Below are positions 1 to 7,562 of a stretch of DNA of 64,000 nucleotides, piece after piece (the first letter of the stretch is position 1; each line of letters opens with the position of its first letter). Position numbers and translations under genes: made by a program. The notes beneath the pieces were generated by a model, which did no database searches, had not been told where the DNA came from, and was given only the letters and a program-made list of their open reading frames with translations. This stretch comes from Streptomyces longwoodensis (GTDB taxonomy: Bacteria > Actinomycetota > Actinomycetes > Streptomycetales > Streptomycetaceae), in contig NZ_KQ948562.1 in NCBI RefSeq assembly GCF_001514125.1, positions 44,204 through 108,203 of the forward strand, written 5' to 3'.

Positions 1-816
1 GTTCACCTTGAGCGGGATGTACGTCGAGGTACCGCCGTAGGACCGGCGTCCGATCATGCGCTTCGCGTACTGGACGGGGATGCGGCGCTGGGCCTGCTCG
101 ACGAAGACCACCAGGCCGACCATGACCAGGCCGACCAGGATCACGGTGCCGAACTCGATCCAGCCGCCGGCCAGCGTGCCCTGCTTCTTGATGGCCCACA
201 GCGCGGACGGGAAGGTCGCGGCGATCGAGATGAACATCAGGATCGACATGCCGTTGCCGATGCCGCGGTCGGTGATGAGCTCACCGAGCCACATCACGAC
301 GGCCGTGCCCGCGGTCATGCAGATCACCATGGTGATGGTGGTGAAGATCGCGCGGTCCGGGACGATCTGGCTCGCGACCGTGCACCCGGAGAACAGGGCG
401 CCGCTGCGGGCGGTGGCCACCAGGCCGGTGCCCTGCAGGATGGCGAGCGCCACGGTGAGGTACCGGGTGTACTGCGTGATCTTCGCGGTACCGGCCTGGC
501 CCTCCTTCTTGAGGGCTTCCAGACGCGGGATGACCACGGTCAGCAGCTGGAGGATGATGCTCGCCGTGATGTACGGCATGATGCCCAGCGCGAACACCGT
601 GATCTGGAGCAGTGCGCCGCCGCTGAACATGTTGACCAGACCGAACAGGCCCTGGTTGCCGGACGCCTGGTCCACACACTCCTGGACGCTCTTGTAGTCG
701 ACGCCCGGGATGGGGATGTGCGTACCCAGCCGGTAGACCACGATGATGGCCAGCGTGAAGAGCAGCTTCTTGCGCAGGTCGGGCGTCCTGAACGCCCGGG
801 CGAACGCGGTGAGCAC
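1..816 (-). CDS. secY: Protein translocase subunit SecY (C-terminus beyond left edge)
   Basis: SecY is the multi-spanning channel subunit of the SecYEG translocon in the plasma membrane. The first 272 codons are present; the rest lies left of the window. The N-terminus reads MLTAFARAFRTPDLRKKLLF and is followed by hydrophobic segments and the family's VDYKSVQECVDQASGNQGLF and RLEALKKEGQAG stretches. The start is GTG at 816, preceded by AGGAGG only 4 nt upstream; no better start is visible. It follows rplO after a 188-nt gap that holds a perfect 14-bp inverted repeat, an unusual spacing in this tightly packed cluster. That spacing suggests secY expression is uncoupled from the ribosomal genes. 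The protein partner SecE is encoded at 34418-34705. Confidence 0.96.
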   Translation of the reverse strand, partial: MLTAFARAFRTPDLRKKLLFTLAIIVVYRLGTHIPIPGVDYKSVQECVDQASGNQGLFGLVNMFSGGALLQITVFALGIMPYITASIILQLLTVVIPRLEALKKEGQAGTAKITQYTRYLTVALAILQGTGLVATARSGALFSGCTVASQIVPDRAIFTTITMVICMTAGTAVVMWLGELITDRGIGNGMSILMFISIAATFPSALWAIKKQGTLAGGWIEFGTVILVGLVMVGLVVFVEQAQRRIPVQYAKRMIGRRSYGGTSTYIPLKVN

Positions 817-935
817 GGTGCCTCCTGCGACCCCCGCGCATCTGCGTCAAGGGTGACGGTCTTGAGGTTCGACGAATACGAATAGAGAACAGCGCAGGCC
901 ACCTTACCCGCGACACAGCTCCCTCGGAACGACCA

Positions 936-969
936 ACCGGGGATACCCCTTTTATGGGGTATCCCCGGT
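936..969 (-). promoter_or_regulatory. Perfect inverted repeat between rplO and secY
   Basis: Arms 936-949 and 956-969 are perfectly complementary over 14 bp, with a 6-nt loop (ATAAAA on the transcribed strand). The hairpin lies between the rplO stop and the secY start, and no T-run follows it. It could be an attenuator, a processing site, or a terminator before a separate secY promoter. The fold is seen directly; its role is inferred. Confidence 0.6.
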
Positions 970-1004
970 CGGGATCGTTCACGTCATCGAGGTGCCTGAG
1001 GAGT

Positions 1005-1460
1005 TCAGACGAGCTCGGTGACAGTACCGCCGGCGGCGGTGATCTTCTCCTTGGCGGAGCCGGAGACGGCGTCGACCGTCACCTGCAGCGCCACGGAGAT
1101 CTCGCCCTGGCCGAGCACCTTGACGAGCGCGTTCTTGCGAACGGCACCCTTGGCCACCAGGCCCTCGACGGTGACCTCGCCACCCTCGGGGTACAGCGCG
1201 GCCAGCTTGTCGAGGTTCACGACCTGGTACTCGGTCTTGAACGGGTTCTTGAAGCCCTTCAGCTTCGGGAGGCGCATGTGCAGCGGCATCTGGCCGCCCT
1301 CGAAGCGCTCCGGAACCTGGTAACGGGCCTTCGTGCCCTTGGTACCACGACCGGCCGTCTTACCCTTCGACGCCTCACCACGACCCACACGGGTCTTGGC
1401 GGTCTTGGCGCCCGGGGCGGGACGGAGGTTGTGGATCTTGAGCGGGTTCTGCTCCGCCAT
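1005..1460 (-). CDS. rplO: 50S ribosomal protein L15
   Basis: L15 is a late-assembly protein of the large ribosomal subunit. The 151-residue product has the family's basic Gly-rich N-terminus (RPAPGAKTAKTRVGRGEASK, then GKTAGRGTKGTKAR) and the LPKLKGFKNPFK segment. The length is normal. The ATG lies 2 nt after the rpmD stop, so translation is probably coupled to rpmD. It is the last ribosomal gene of the spc block before secY. Confidence 0.98.
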   Translation of the reverse strand: MAEQNPLKIHNLRPAPGAKTAKTRVGRGEASKGKTAGRGTKGTKARYQVPERFEGGQMPLHMRLPKLKGFKNPFKTEYQVVNLDKLAALYPEGGEVTVEGLVAKGAVRKNALVKVLGQGEISVALQVTVDAVSGSAKEKITAAGGTVTELV

Positions 1461-1462
1461 GA

Positions 1463-1645
1463 TCAGTCGACCTCCTCGACCGTCACGAGGTGGCGGACGG
1501 TGTGCACCATGCCGCGGAACTCGGGGCGGTCCTCCTTGACGACCACGTCACCCAGGCGCTTGAGGCCCAGGGAACGCAGGGTGTCACGGTGGTTCTGCTT
1601 GCTGCCGATGTAGGACTTCGTCTGCGTGATCTTGAGCTGCGCCAT
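1463..1645 (-). CDS. rpmD: 50S ribosomal protein L30
   Basis: L30 is a small protein of the large ribosomal subunit. The 60-residue product begins MAQLKITQTKSYIGSKQNHR and contains RDTLRSLGLKRL, the family signature. The ATG at 1645 lies directly after the rpsE stop, and the gene ends 2 nt before rplO, as expected for the rpsE-rpmD-rplO order. A longer in-frame extension upstream would run into rpsE and is not supported. Confidence 0.97.
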   Translation of the reverse strand: MAQLKITQTKSYIGSKQNHRDTLRSLGLKRLGDVVVKEDRPEFRGMVHTVRHLVTVEEVD

Positions 1646-1647
1646 GA

Positions 1648-2253
1648 TTACGCACCCGCCCCGGCACGCGCACGAAGGAGGGCCGCGGGGGCGACGTCCT
1701 CGAGGGGCAGACCGCGGCGGGCCGCGATCTCCTCGGGACGCTGCAGGCCCTTGAGGGCCTCCACGGTCGCGTGCACGATGTTGATCGCGTTGTCGGAGCC
1801 GAGCGACTTCGACAGCACGTCGTGGATACCGGCGCACTCGAGCACGGCACGCACCGGACCACCGGCGATCACGCCGGTACCGGGGGACGCCGGCTTGAGC
1901 AGCACGACACCGGCCGCCTTCTCACCCTGGATGGGGTGCGGGATGGTGCCCTGGATGCGGGGGACCTTGAAGAAGTGCTTCTTGGCCTCCTCAACGCCCT
2001 TGGCGATGGCGGCCGGCACCTCCTTGGCCTTGCCGTATCCGACACCCACGGTGCCGTCACCGTCGCCCACCACGACCAGCGCGGTGAAGCTGAAGCGACG
2101 ACCACCCTTCACAACCTTGGCGACGCGGTTGATCGCGACGACGCGCTCAACGTACGCGGTCTTCTCGGCGGCAGCAGCGCCGCCGTCACGGCCCTTCCGG
2201 TCCCGCCGCTCGCCGCCACCGGCACCGCTTCCGCGGCGCTGGGGTCCAGCCAT
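1648..2253 (-). CDS. rpsE: 30S ribosomal protein S5
   Basis: S5 is a small-subunit protein at the mRNA entry channel, with a role in decoding fidelity and spectinomycin sensitivity. The 201-residue product has a Gly/Arg-rich N-terminal extension of about 45 residues, as is usual in streptomycetes. The double-stranded-RNA-binding-like domain follows (ERVVAINRVAKVVKGGRRFS), then the C-terminal domain with GTGVIAGGPVRAVLE. The ATG start is preceded by an AGAGAGAGGT stretch. It sits between rplR and rpmD. Confidence 0.98.
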   Translation of the reverse strand: MAGPQRRGSGAGGGERRDRKGRDGGAAAAEKTAYVERVVAINRVAKVVKGGRRFSFTALVVVGDGDGTVGVGYGKAKEVPAAIAKGVEEAKKHFFKVPRIQGTIPHPIQGEKAAGVVLLKPASPGTGVIAGGPVRAVLECAGIHDVLSKSLGSDNAINIVHATVEALKGLQRPEEIAARRGLPLEDVAPAALLRARAGAGA

Positions 2254-2289
2254 TGGATTACCTCTCTCTTTCCGCTAGCTACAAGCGGC

Positions 2290-2673
2290 TCAGAACTTGA
2301 GCCCGGCCTCGCGGGCGGCGTCCGCCAGGGCGGCGATGCGCCCGGCGTACTGGTTGCCACCACGGTCGAACACCACGGCCTCGACACCGGCGGCCTTGGC
2401 GCGCTCGGCGACCAGGGCGCCGACCTGCTTGGCCTGCGCGGACTTGTCGCCCTCGCCACCACGGATCGACGCGTCCAGCGTGGACGCCGACGCCAGGGTG
2501 TGGCCCTTCAGGTCGTCGATCACCTGCGCCACGATGTGGCGGTTGGAGCGGGTCACGACCAGACGGGGGCGCTCCGCCGTACCGGCGATCCGCTTGCGGA
2601 TCCGGATGTGACGGCGCTTGATCGCGGCGCGCTTGTAGGCGTCGCCCTTGAGGATCTTCTGCCCGTATGCCAT
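2290..2673 (-). CDS. rplR: 50S ribosomal protein L18
   Basis: L18 binds 5S rRNA in the large subunit's central protuberance, next to L5. The 127-residue product contains the RPRLVVTRSNRHIVAQVIDD core and ends GRIAALADAAREAGLKF, typical of the family. The ATG lies 3 nt downstream of the rplF stop. Length and position in the rplF-rplR-rpsE order are normal. Confidence 0.98.
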   Translation of the reverse strand: MAYGQKILKGDAYKRAAIKRRHIRIRKRIAGTAERPRLVVTRSNRHIVAQVIDDLKGHTLASASTLDASIRGGEGDKSAQAKQVGALVAERAKAAGVEAVVFDRGGNQYAGRIAALADAAREAGLKF

Positions 2674-2676
2674 GGC

Positions 2677-3216
2677 TTACTTACCCGCCTTTCCGACCTT
2701 GCGGCGGATGACTTCGCCCTCGTACTTGACGCCCTTGGCCTTGTACGGGTCGGGCTTGCGCAGCTTGCGGATGTTGGCCGCGACCTCGCCGACCTTCTGC
2801 TTGTCGATGCCCTCGACCTGGAATCGGGTCGGGGTGTCGACCTTGAAGGTGATGCCCTCGGGGGCCTCGACCGTGATCGGGTGGCTGTAACCGAGCGCGA
2901 ACTCGAGGTTCGAGCCCTTGGCGGTCACGCGGTAACCGACACCACTGATTTCGAGCTTCTTCACGTAACCCTCGGTCACGCCGGTGATCATGTTCGCCAC
3001 CAGCGTGCGGGACAGGCCGTGCAGGGCCTTGCTCTGACGCTCGTCGTTGGGGCGGGTCACCTGCAGGGTGCCGTCTTCGCCCTTGGCGATGTCGATCGGA
3101 GCAGCGACGGTGTGGGTCAGCTCGCCCTTGGGGCCCTTGACCTTGACCGTGCGGCCGTCGATGGTGACGTCCACGCCGGCGGGAACCGCGATGGGGAGCT
3201 TGCCGATGCGCGACAT
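2677..3216 (-). CDS. rplF: 50S ribosomal protein L6
   Basis: L6 lies near the factor-binding site of the large subunit. The 179-residue product starts MSRIGKLPIAVPAGVDVTID and has both internal repeats; the second ends KPDPYKAKGVKYEGEVIRRK, the L6 signature. The gap to rpsH upstream is 24 nt and contains a clear GGAGGA ribosome-binding site before the ATG. Nothing unusual was seen. Confidence 0.98.
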   Translation of the reverse strand: MSRIGKLPIAVPAGVDVTIDGRTVKVKGPKGELTHTVAAPIDIAKGEDGTLQVTRPNDERQSKALHGLSRTLVANMITGVTEGYVKKLEISGVGYRVTAKGSNLEFALGYSHPITVEAPEGITFKVDTPTRFQVEGIDKQKVGEVAANIRKLRKPDPYKAKGVKYEGEVIRRKVGKAGK

Positions 3217-3240
3217 AGCTGTTTCCTCCGTTCCCTTCCG

Positions 3241-3639
3241 CTACCAGACGTAGGCGAGGACTTCCCCACCCACGCCCTTCTTGCCGGCCTGCTTGTCGGT
3301 GAGGAGCCCGTGCGACGTGGAGATGATGGCCACGCCCAGGCCGCCGAGCACCTTCGGCAGGTTGGTGGACTTCGCGTACACCCGGAGACCGGGCTTGGAG
3401 ATCCGCTTGATGCCCGCGATGGAGCGCTCACGGTTCGGGCCGAACTTCAGCTCGAGAACGAGGTTCTTGCCGACCTCGGCGTCCTCGACCTTCCAGCCCG
3501 TGATGAAGCCCTCCTGCTGGAGGATCTCCGCGATGTGCGACTTGATCTTGGAGTGCGGCATCGACACCGAGTCGTGGTACGCCGAGTTCGCGTTACGCAG
3601 ACGCGTGAGCATGTCTGCGATCGGATCAGTCATGGTCAT
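3241..3639 (-). CDS. rpsH: 30S ribosomal protein S8
   Basis: S8 is a primary 16S rRNA-binding protein and, in Escherichia coli, the autogenous repressor of the spc operon. The chosen start is ATG at 3639 (MTMTDPIADMLTRLRN), giving 132 residues, the usual length. An upstream in-frame ATG at 3684 would add 15 residues unlike the family. The likely Shine-Dalgarno sequence (GAAGG) is inside a small perfect hairpin, GGCC-GAA-GGCC, at 3645-3655. A 237-nt gap separates it from rpsN, by far the largest in this cluster, and it holds a folded RNA element. Regulated translation of S8 is a reasonable inference. Confidence 0.97.
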   Translation of the reverse strand: MTMTDPIADMLTRLRNANSAYHDSVSMPHSKIKSHIAEILQQEGFITGWKVEDAEVGKNLVLELKFGPNRERSIAGIKRISKPGLRVYAKSTNLPKVLGGLGVAIISTSHGLLTDKQAGKKGVGGEVLAYVW

Positions 3640-3644
3640 GAATT

Positions 3645-3847
3645 GGCCTTCGGCCTCTCTCGCCGGGGTTTCCTGGTGCGCCATCCCTCTCCCCGATCCG
3701 AGACGGGACGGGTGCGGCGCGGTGGACCTACGGCGTAGTAAGCAAACGTTAGCGGGCGGTGCCCGCGGGTGTACGGGCGGCGGCAGACGCCCAACCCCAC
3801 AAGCCTAAGGCATGCGAGGTGGGCGTCCGACCGCCCGTACTGCTTAC
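3645..3847 (-). promoter_or_regulatory. Candidate structured RNA upstream of rpsH
   Basis: On the transcribed strand the rpsN-rpsH gap folds into what looks like a three-way junction. The outer stem pairs 3841-3847 with 3738-3744 (7 bp). The long stem pairs 3831-3840 with 3771-3780 (10 bp) and continues as 3820-3827 with 3786-3793 (8 bp). A side hairpin pairs 3761-3766 with 3752-3757 around a 3-nt loop. A second hairpin, 3645-3655, covers the rpsH ribosome-binding site. All pairings are perfect in the sequence. A role in autoregulation, attenuation or RNA processing is inferred from position. Confidence 0.6.
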
Positions 3848-3876
3848 CGAGAGCCTTGGAGTCCCTAAGTCGGGGA

Positions 3877-4062
3877 CTACCAGGAGCTCTTGGTCACGCC
3901 CGGCAGCTCGCCACGGTGAGCCATCTCACGAAGGCACACGCGGCACAGGCCGAACTTGCGGTAGACGGAGTGCGGACGGCCGCAGCGCTGGCAGCGGGTG
4001 TACGCGCGCACACCGAACTTGGGCTTGCGAGCAGCCTTCGCGATGAGAGCCTTCTTCGCCAT
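3877..4062 (-). CDS. rpsN: 30S ribosomal protein S14, zinc-binding (type Z) form
   Basis: S14 sits in the head of the small subunit. The 61-residue product is the short zinc-binding form: cysteines 24, 27, 40 and 43 form two CxxC pairs (CQRC and CRVC). The ATG at 4062 follows the rplE stop by a few nt. Many streptomycetes also carry a zinc-independent S14 elsewhere under zinc control; this copy in the spc cluster would be the zinc-replete one. The longer reading frame extending upstream overlaps rplE and is not used. Confidence 0.97.
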   Translation of the reverse strand: MAKKALIAKAARKPKFGVRAYTRCQRCGRPHSVYRKFGLCRVCLREMAHRGELPGVTKSSW

Positions 4063-4067
4063 CTCGC

Positions 4068-4628
4068 TCACGCCTCCTTGAACGGGAAGCCGAGGTGACG
4101 GAGGAGCGCGCGGCCCTCTTCGTCGTTGGTCGCCGTGGTGACCACGGTGATGTCCATACCCCGGACGCGGTCGATCTTGTCCTGGTCGATCTCGTGGAAC
4201 ATGACCTGCTCCGTGAGACCGAAGGTGTAGTTGCCACGGCCGTCGAACTGCTTGGGGGACAGGCCGCGGAAGTCGCGGATGCGCGGGAGCGCCAGCGACA
4301 GGGTGCGGTCCAGGAACTCCCACATGCGGTCGCCACGGAGCGTGACGTGGGCACCGATCGGCTGACCCTCGCGCAGCTTGAACTGCGCGATGGACTTGCG
4401 GGCCTTGGTGACGGCCGGCTTCTGACCGGTGATGGTGGTCAGGTCGCGGATCGCGCCCTCGATGAGCTTCGAGTCACGGGCGGCGTCACCGACACCCATG
4501 TTGACCACGATCTTGACGAGGCCCGGAACCTGCATGACGTTCTCGTACTGGAACTGGTCACGCAGCTTCTGGATGATCTCCTCGCGGTACTTCTGCTTCA
4601 GACGCGGAGTCACGGTGGTGGTAGCCAT
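4068..4628 (-). CDS. rplE: 50S ribosomal protein L5
   Basis: L5 binds 5S rRNA in the central protuberance and contacts S13 and P-site tRNA. The 186-residue product begins MATTTVTPRLKQKYREEI and carries the LVKIVVNMGVGDAARDSK and RDFRGLSPKQFDGRGNYTFG family stretches. The ATG overlaps the rplX stop by one nucleotide (TGATG), implying translational coupling. Normal length. Confidence 0.98.
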   Translation of the reverse strand: MATTTVTPRLKQKYREEIIQKLRDQFQYENVMQVPGLVKIVVNMGVGDAARDSKLIEGAIRDLTTITGQKPAVTKARKSIAQFKLREGQPIGAHVTLRGDRMWEFLDRTLSLALPRIRDFRGLSPKQFDGRGNYTFGLTEQVMFHEIDQDKIDRVRGMDITVVTTATNDEEGRALLRHLGFPFKEA

Positions 4629-4951
4629 CAGATGTCCTCACCCGTCCGCTTGGCAACGCGGATCTTGTTGCCCTCGTCGTCGAAGCGGTAACCGACACGC
4701 GTGACGACCTTGTTGCCGTCCTTCTCCACGACCAGCTGGACGTTGGAGACGTGGATCGGGGCCTCGGTCGTGACGATGCCGCCGGCCTGGGAACCGCGAG
4801 CGGTCGGACCGGCCTTCGTGTGCTTCTTGACCCGGTTGACACCCTCGACCAGGACGCGGTCCTCGCGGGGGAAGGCCGCGATGACCTTGCCCTGCTTGCC
4901 CTTGTCCTTACCGGTGATGACCTGGACCAGGTCGCCCTTCTTGATCTTCAT
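4628..4951 (-). CDS. rplX: 50S ribosomal protein L24
   Basis: L24 is an assembly-initiating protein of the large subunit. The 107-residue product starts MKIKKGDLVQVITGKDKGKQ, the N-terminal KOW motif of the family, and contains VEGVNRVKKHTK. It begins 3 nt after the rplN stop and its own stop overlaps the rplE start. Confidence 0.98.
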   Translation of the reverse strand: MKIKKGDLVQVITGKDKGKQGKVIAAFPREDRVLVEGVNRVKKHTKAGPTARGSQAGGIVTTEAPIHVSNVQLVVEKDGNKVVTRVGYRFDDEGNKIRVAKRTGEDI

Positions 4952-4953
4952 GC

Positions 4954-5322
4954 TTACAGCACCTCCGGAGCCAGCGAGATGATCTTCATGAACTTCTTCT
5001 CGCGCAGCTCACGCCCGACCGGGCCGAAGATGCGGGTGCCGCGAGGGTCGCCGTCGTTCTTCAGAATGACGGCGGCGTTCTCGTCGAAGCGGATGTACGA
5101 GCCGTCCGGACGGCGGCGCTCCTTGACGGTGCGAACGATGACCGCCTTGACGACGTCACCCTTCTTCACGTTGCCACCGGGGATCGCGTCCTTGACGGTG
5201 GCGACGATGACGTCACCGATGCCCGCGTAGCGGCGACCGGAGCCACCGAGCACACGGATGCAAAGGATCTCCTTCGCCCCCGTGTTGTCGGCGACGCGCA
5301 GTCGCGACTCCTGCTGGATCAC
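4954..5322 (-). CDS. rplN: 50S ribosomal protein L14
   Basis: L14 lies at the subunit interface. The 122-residue product begins MIQQESRLRVADNTGAKEIL and ends RELREKKFMKIISLAPEVL, both diagnostic. The start is GTG at 5322. In Escherichia coli rplN is the first gene of a separate spc operon. Here it follows rpsQ after 94 nt that hold two strong hairpins, so the boundary appears to be retained in sequence although the genes run on in the same order. Confidence 0.98.
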   Translation of the reverse strand: MIQQESRLRVADNTGAKEILCIRVLGGSGRRYAGIGDVIVATVKDAIPGGNVKKGDVVKAVIVRTVKERRRPDGSYIRFDENAAVILKNDGDPRGTRIFGPVGRELREKKFMKIISLAPEVL

Positions 5323-5350
5323 GTCTATCTCCTGATCGTCTGCCGGTTCC

Positions 5351-5415
5351 CCGGGGGCCGCTTCTCAGCGGCCCCCGGAGCCTGGCGGAACTCTCCTGCG
5401 GGAATGCCCGCAGGA
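5351..5415 (-). terminator. Tandem hairpins at the rpsQ/rplN (S10/spc) boundary
   Basis: Two perfect inverted repeats follow each other. The first on the transcript pairs 5407-5415 with 5394-5402 (9 bp, 4-nt loop) and begins at the rpsQ stop. The second pairs 5367-5378 with 5351-5362 (12 bp, mostly G:C, 4-nt loop). No T-run follows. They sit where the Escherichia coli S10 operon ends and the spc operon begins. A partial terminator or processing site is likely; a promoter for rplN was not identified. Confidence 0.6.
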
Positions 5416-5416
5416 A

Positions 5417-5701
5417 TTACTTGGCCTTCTCGAGGATCTCGACGACGCGCCAGCGCTTCGTCGCGGACAGCGGCCGGGTCTCCATCAGGAGGACGCGGTC
5501 GCCGACACCCGCGGCGTTCTGCTCGTCGTGCGCCTTGAGCTTGTTCGTACGGCGGATGACCTTGCCGTACAGCGCGTGCTTGACGCGGTCCTCGACGGCG
5601 ACGACGACGGTCTTGTCCATCTTGTCGCTGACGACGAGACCCTCACGGGTCTTGCGGAAGCCGCGCGCTTCCTTGTTCTCAGTCACGTTGCTCTCGCTCA
5701 T
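5417..5701 (-). CDS. rpsQ: 30S ribosomal protein S17
   Basis: S17 is a primary 16S rRNA-binding protein with an OB fold. The 94-residue product has the family core KTREGLVVSDKMDKTVVVAV and GDRVLLMETRPLSATKRWR. Its ATG overlaps the rpmC stop by 4 nt (ATGA). Last gene of the S10 block, followed by two hairpins. Confidence 0.98.
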   Translation of the reverse strand: MSESNVTENKEARGFRKTREGLVVSDKMDKTVVVAVEDRVKHALYGKVIRRTNKLKAHDEQNAAGVGDRVLLMETRPLSATKRWRVVEILEKAK

Positions 5702-5922
5702 GCGTTCTCCACCGTTTCGATGCCCAGCTCACGCTCGCGCATCAGGGTGTAGATCCGCGCGATGTCCTTACGGACGGCCTTCAGCCGACCGTGGTTTTCG
5801 AGCTGACCCGTGGCCGCCTGGAAGCGGAGGTTGAACAGCTCTTCCTTGGCCTCGCGGAGCTTGTTGAGGAGCTCCTCGTTGCCCAGCTCGCGCAGCTCGG
5901 ACGCCTTGGTACCGGCCGACAT
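5698..5922 (-). CDS. rpmC: 50S ribosomal protein L29
   Basis: L29 lies by the peptide exit tunnel, near the docking site for trigger factor and SRP. From ATG at 5922 the product is 74 residues, starting MSAGTKASELRELGNEEL and containing KEELFNLRFQAATGQL, the family signature. A GTG directly before this ATG (5925) is an alternative start that would add one residue and overlap the rplP stop by 4 nt. Both starts leave the protein essentially unchanged. Confidence 0.96.
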   Translation of the reverse strand: MSAGTKASELRELGNEELLNKLREAKEELFNLRFQAATGQLENHGRLKAVRKDIARIYTLMRERELGIETVENA

Positions 5923-6341
5923 CACGCTTCACCTGCCTCGCGCTTGACGATCCGGCACTTCATCGGCAGCTTGTGGGCCGCACGCGTCAGCGCCTCACGG
6001 GCGATCTTCTCGTTGGGGTACGACAGCTCGAACATGACGCGTCCGGGCTTGACGTTGGCGATCCACCACTCCGGGGAACCCTTACCGGAACCCATGCGGG
6101 TCTCGGCCGGCTTCTTGGTGAGGGGACGGTCCGGGTAGATGTTGATCCAGACCTTGCCGCCACGCTTGATGTGGCGGGTCATCGCGATACGGGCCGCCTC
6201 GATCTGGCGGTTCGTCACGTAGGCCGGGGTCAGCGCCTGGATGCCGTACTCGCCGAACGCAACCTGCGTGCCACCCTTGGACATGCCGTTGCGCTTGGGG
6301 TGGTGCTGCTTGCGGTGCTTGACCCTACGGGGGATCAGCAT
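5922..6341 (-). CDS. rplP: 50S ribosomal protein L16
   Basis: L16 helps shape the A-site tRNA region of the large subunit and the binding site of orthosomycin antibiotics. The 139-residue product starts MLIPRRVKHRKQHHPKRNG and contains VWINIYPDRPLTKKPAETRM, the family signature. It begins 5 nt after the rpsC stop, and its stop overlaps rpmC. Confidence 0.98.
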   Translation of the reverse strand: MLIPRRVKHRKQHHPKRNGMSKGGTQVAFGEYGIQALTPAYVTNRQIEAARIAMTRHIKRGGKVWINIYPDRPLTKKPAETRMGSGKGSPEWWIANVKPGRVMFELSYPNEKIAREALTRAAHKLPMKCRIVKREAGEA

Positions 6342-6346
6342 GGTGG

Positions 6347-7171
6347 TCAGGCCTCCGTTCCGGTGCTCTCAGCCGGAGCGGCGGCGGGCGCGTCGGCCTG
6401 GGGGGCCTCGGCAGCCGGAGCCTGCTGCTGCGGCTTGCGACCGCGCCGCTCGCCACCGCGGCCACCACGGGCCGGGCGGTCGGCGCCACCGCGGGCCGGG
6501 CGGTTACCCGCACGGGCGGCAGCGTTCTCGGCGCGGACCTCGGCGATGTTCTTCACGTCGCCCTTGTAGATCCAGACCTTCACGCCGATGCGGCCGAAGG
6601 TCGTCTTGGCCTCGAAGAAGCCGTAGTCCACGTTCGCGCGGAGCGTGTGCAGGGGCACGCGGCCCTCGCGGTAGAACTCCGAGCGGGACATCTCGGCGCC
6701 GCCGAGGCGGCCACCGCACTGGATCTTGATGCCCTTGGCGCCGGCCTTCATGGCGGACTGCATGCTCTTGCGCATGGCCCGACGGAAGGAGACGCGGGAG
6801 GAGAGCTGCTCGGCGACGGCCTGGGCCACGAGCTGAGCGTCCGTCTCGGGGTTCTTGACCTCGAGGATGTTCAGCTGGACCTGCTTGCCGGTGAGCTTCT
6901 CGAGGTCGCCGCGGATGCGGTCGGCCTCGGCGCCACGGCGGCCGATGACGATGCCCGGACGAGCGGTGTGGATGTCCACCCGCACGCGGTCACGGGTGCG
7001 CTCGATCTCGACCTTGGAGATGCCGGCGCGCTCCATGCCGGACGTCATCATCCGACGGATGGCGACGTCTTCCTTGACGTAGTCCTTGTACAGCTTGTCG
7101 GCGTACCAGCGCGACTTGAAGTCGGTGGTGATGCCGAGCCGGAACCCGTGCGGGTTTACCTTCTGGCCCAT
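6347..7171 (-). CDS. rpsC: 30S ribosomal protein S3
   Basis: S3 lines the mRNA entry site and contributes to ribosomal helicase activity. The 274-residue product begins MGQKVNPHGFRLGITTDFKS, has the KH domain with VIGRRGAEADRIRGDLEKL (residues about 76-94), and the C-terminal SEFYREGRVPLHTLRANVDY signature. A tail of about 55 residues rich in Arg, Gly and Ala follows, as in other streptomycetes. The ATG overlaps the rplV stop by one nucleotide. Confidence 0.98.
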   Translation of the reverse strand: MGQKVNPHGFRLGITTDFKSRWYADKLYKDYVKEDVAIRRMMTSGMERAGISKVEIERTRDRVRVDIHTARPGIVIGRRGAEADRIRGDLEKLTGKQVQLNILEVKNPETDAQLVAQAVAEQLSSRVSFRRAMRKSMQSAMKAGAKGIKIQCGGRLGGAEMSRSEFYREGRVPLHTLRANVDYGFFEAKTTFGRIGVKVWIYKGDVKNIAEVRAENAAARAGNRPARGGADRPARGGRGGERRGRKPQQQAPAAEAPQADAPAAAPAESTGTEA

Positions 7172-7518
7172 TACCGGGTTCCTTCCTTGCTGCTGACGAC
7201 CACGGTGATGTGGCTGGTCCGCTTGCGGATCCGGTAGGCGCGGCCCTGGGCACGCGGCCGGAACCGCTTCAGGGTCGGGCCCTCGTCGACGTACGCCTCG
7301 GAGATGAAGAGGCTGTCGGCGTCGGTGTGGTCGTAGTTGTGCGCGGCGTTGGCAATGGCGCTGTCCAGCACCTTGCCCACCGGCACCGAGGCGGCCTGCG
7401 GAGCGAATCGCAGGACGGCCTGGGCCTCCGTGGCGTCCATGCCACGGATGAGGTCCACCACGCGGCGGGCCTTCATGGGCGTGACGCGGATGTACCGCGC
7501 CTGGGCCCTGGCTTCCAT
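7171..7518 (-). CDS. rplV: 50S ribosomal protein L22
   Basis: L22 reaches into the peptide exit tunnel, and its loop affects macrolide action. The 115-residue product begins MEARAQARYIRVTPMKARRV and contains the RFRPRAQGRAYRIRKRTSHI tunnel-loop signature, without insertions or deletions visible in the loop. It lies 44 nt after rpsS. Confidence 0.98.
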   Translation of the reverse strand: MEARAQARYIRVTPMKARRVVDLIRGMDATEAQAVLRFAPQAASVPVGKVLDSAIANAAHNYDHTDADSLFISEAYVDEGPTLKRFRPRAQGRAYRIRKRTSHITVVVSSKEGTR

Positions 7519-7562
7519 GGTTGTCCCTTCAGTTACTTACGTGTCTGAATGCGATCCGCTGC

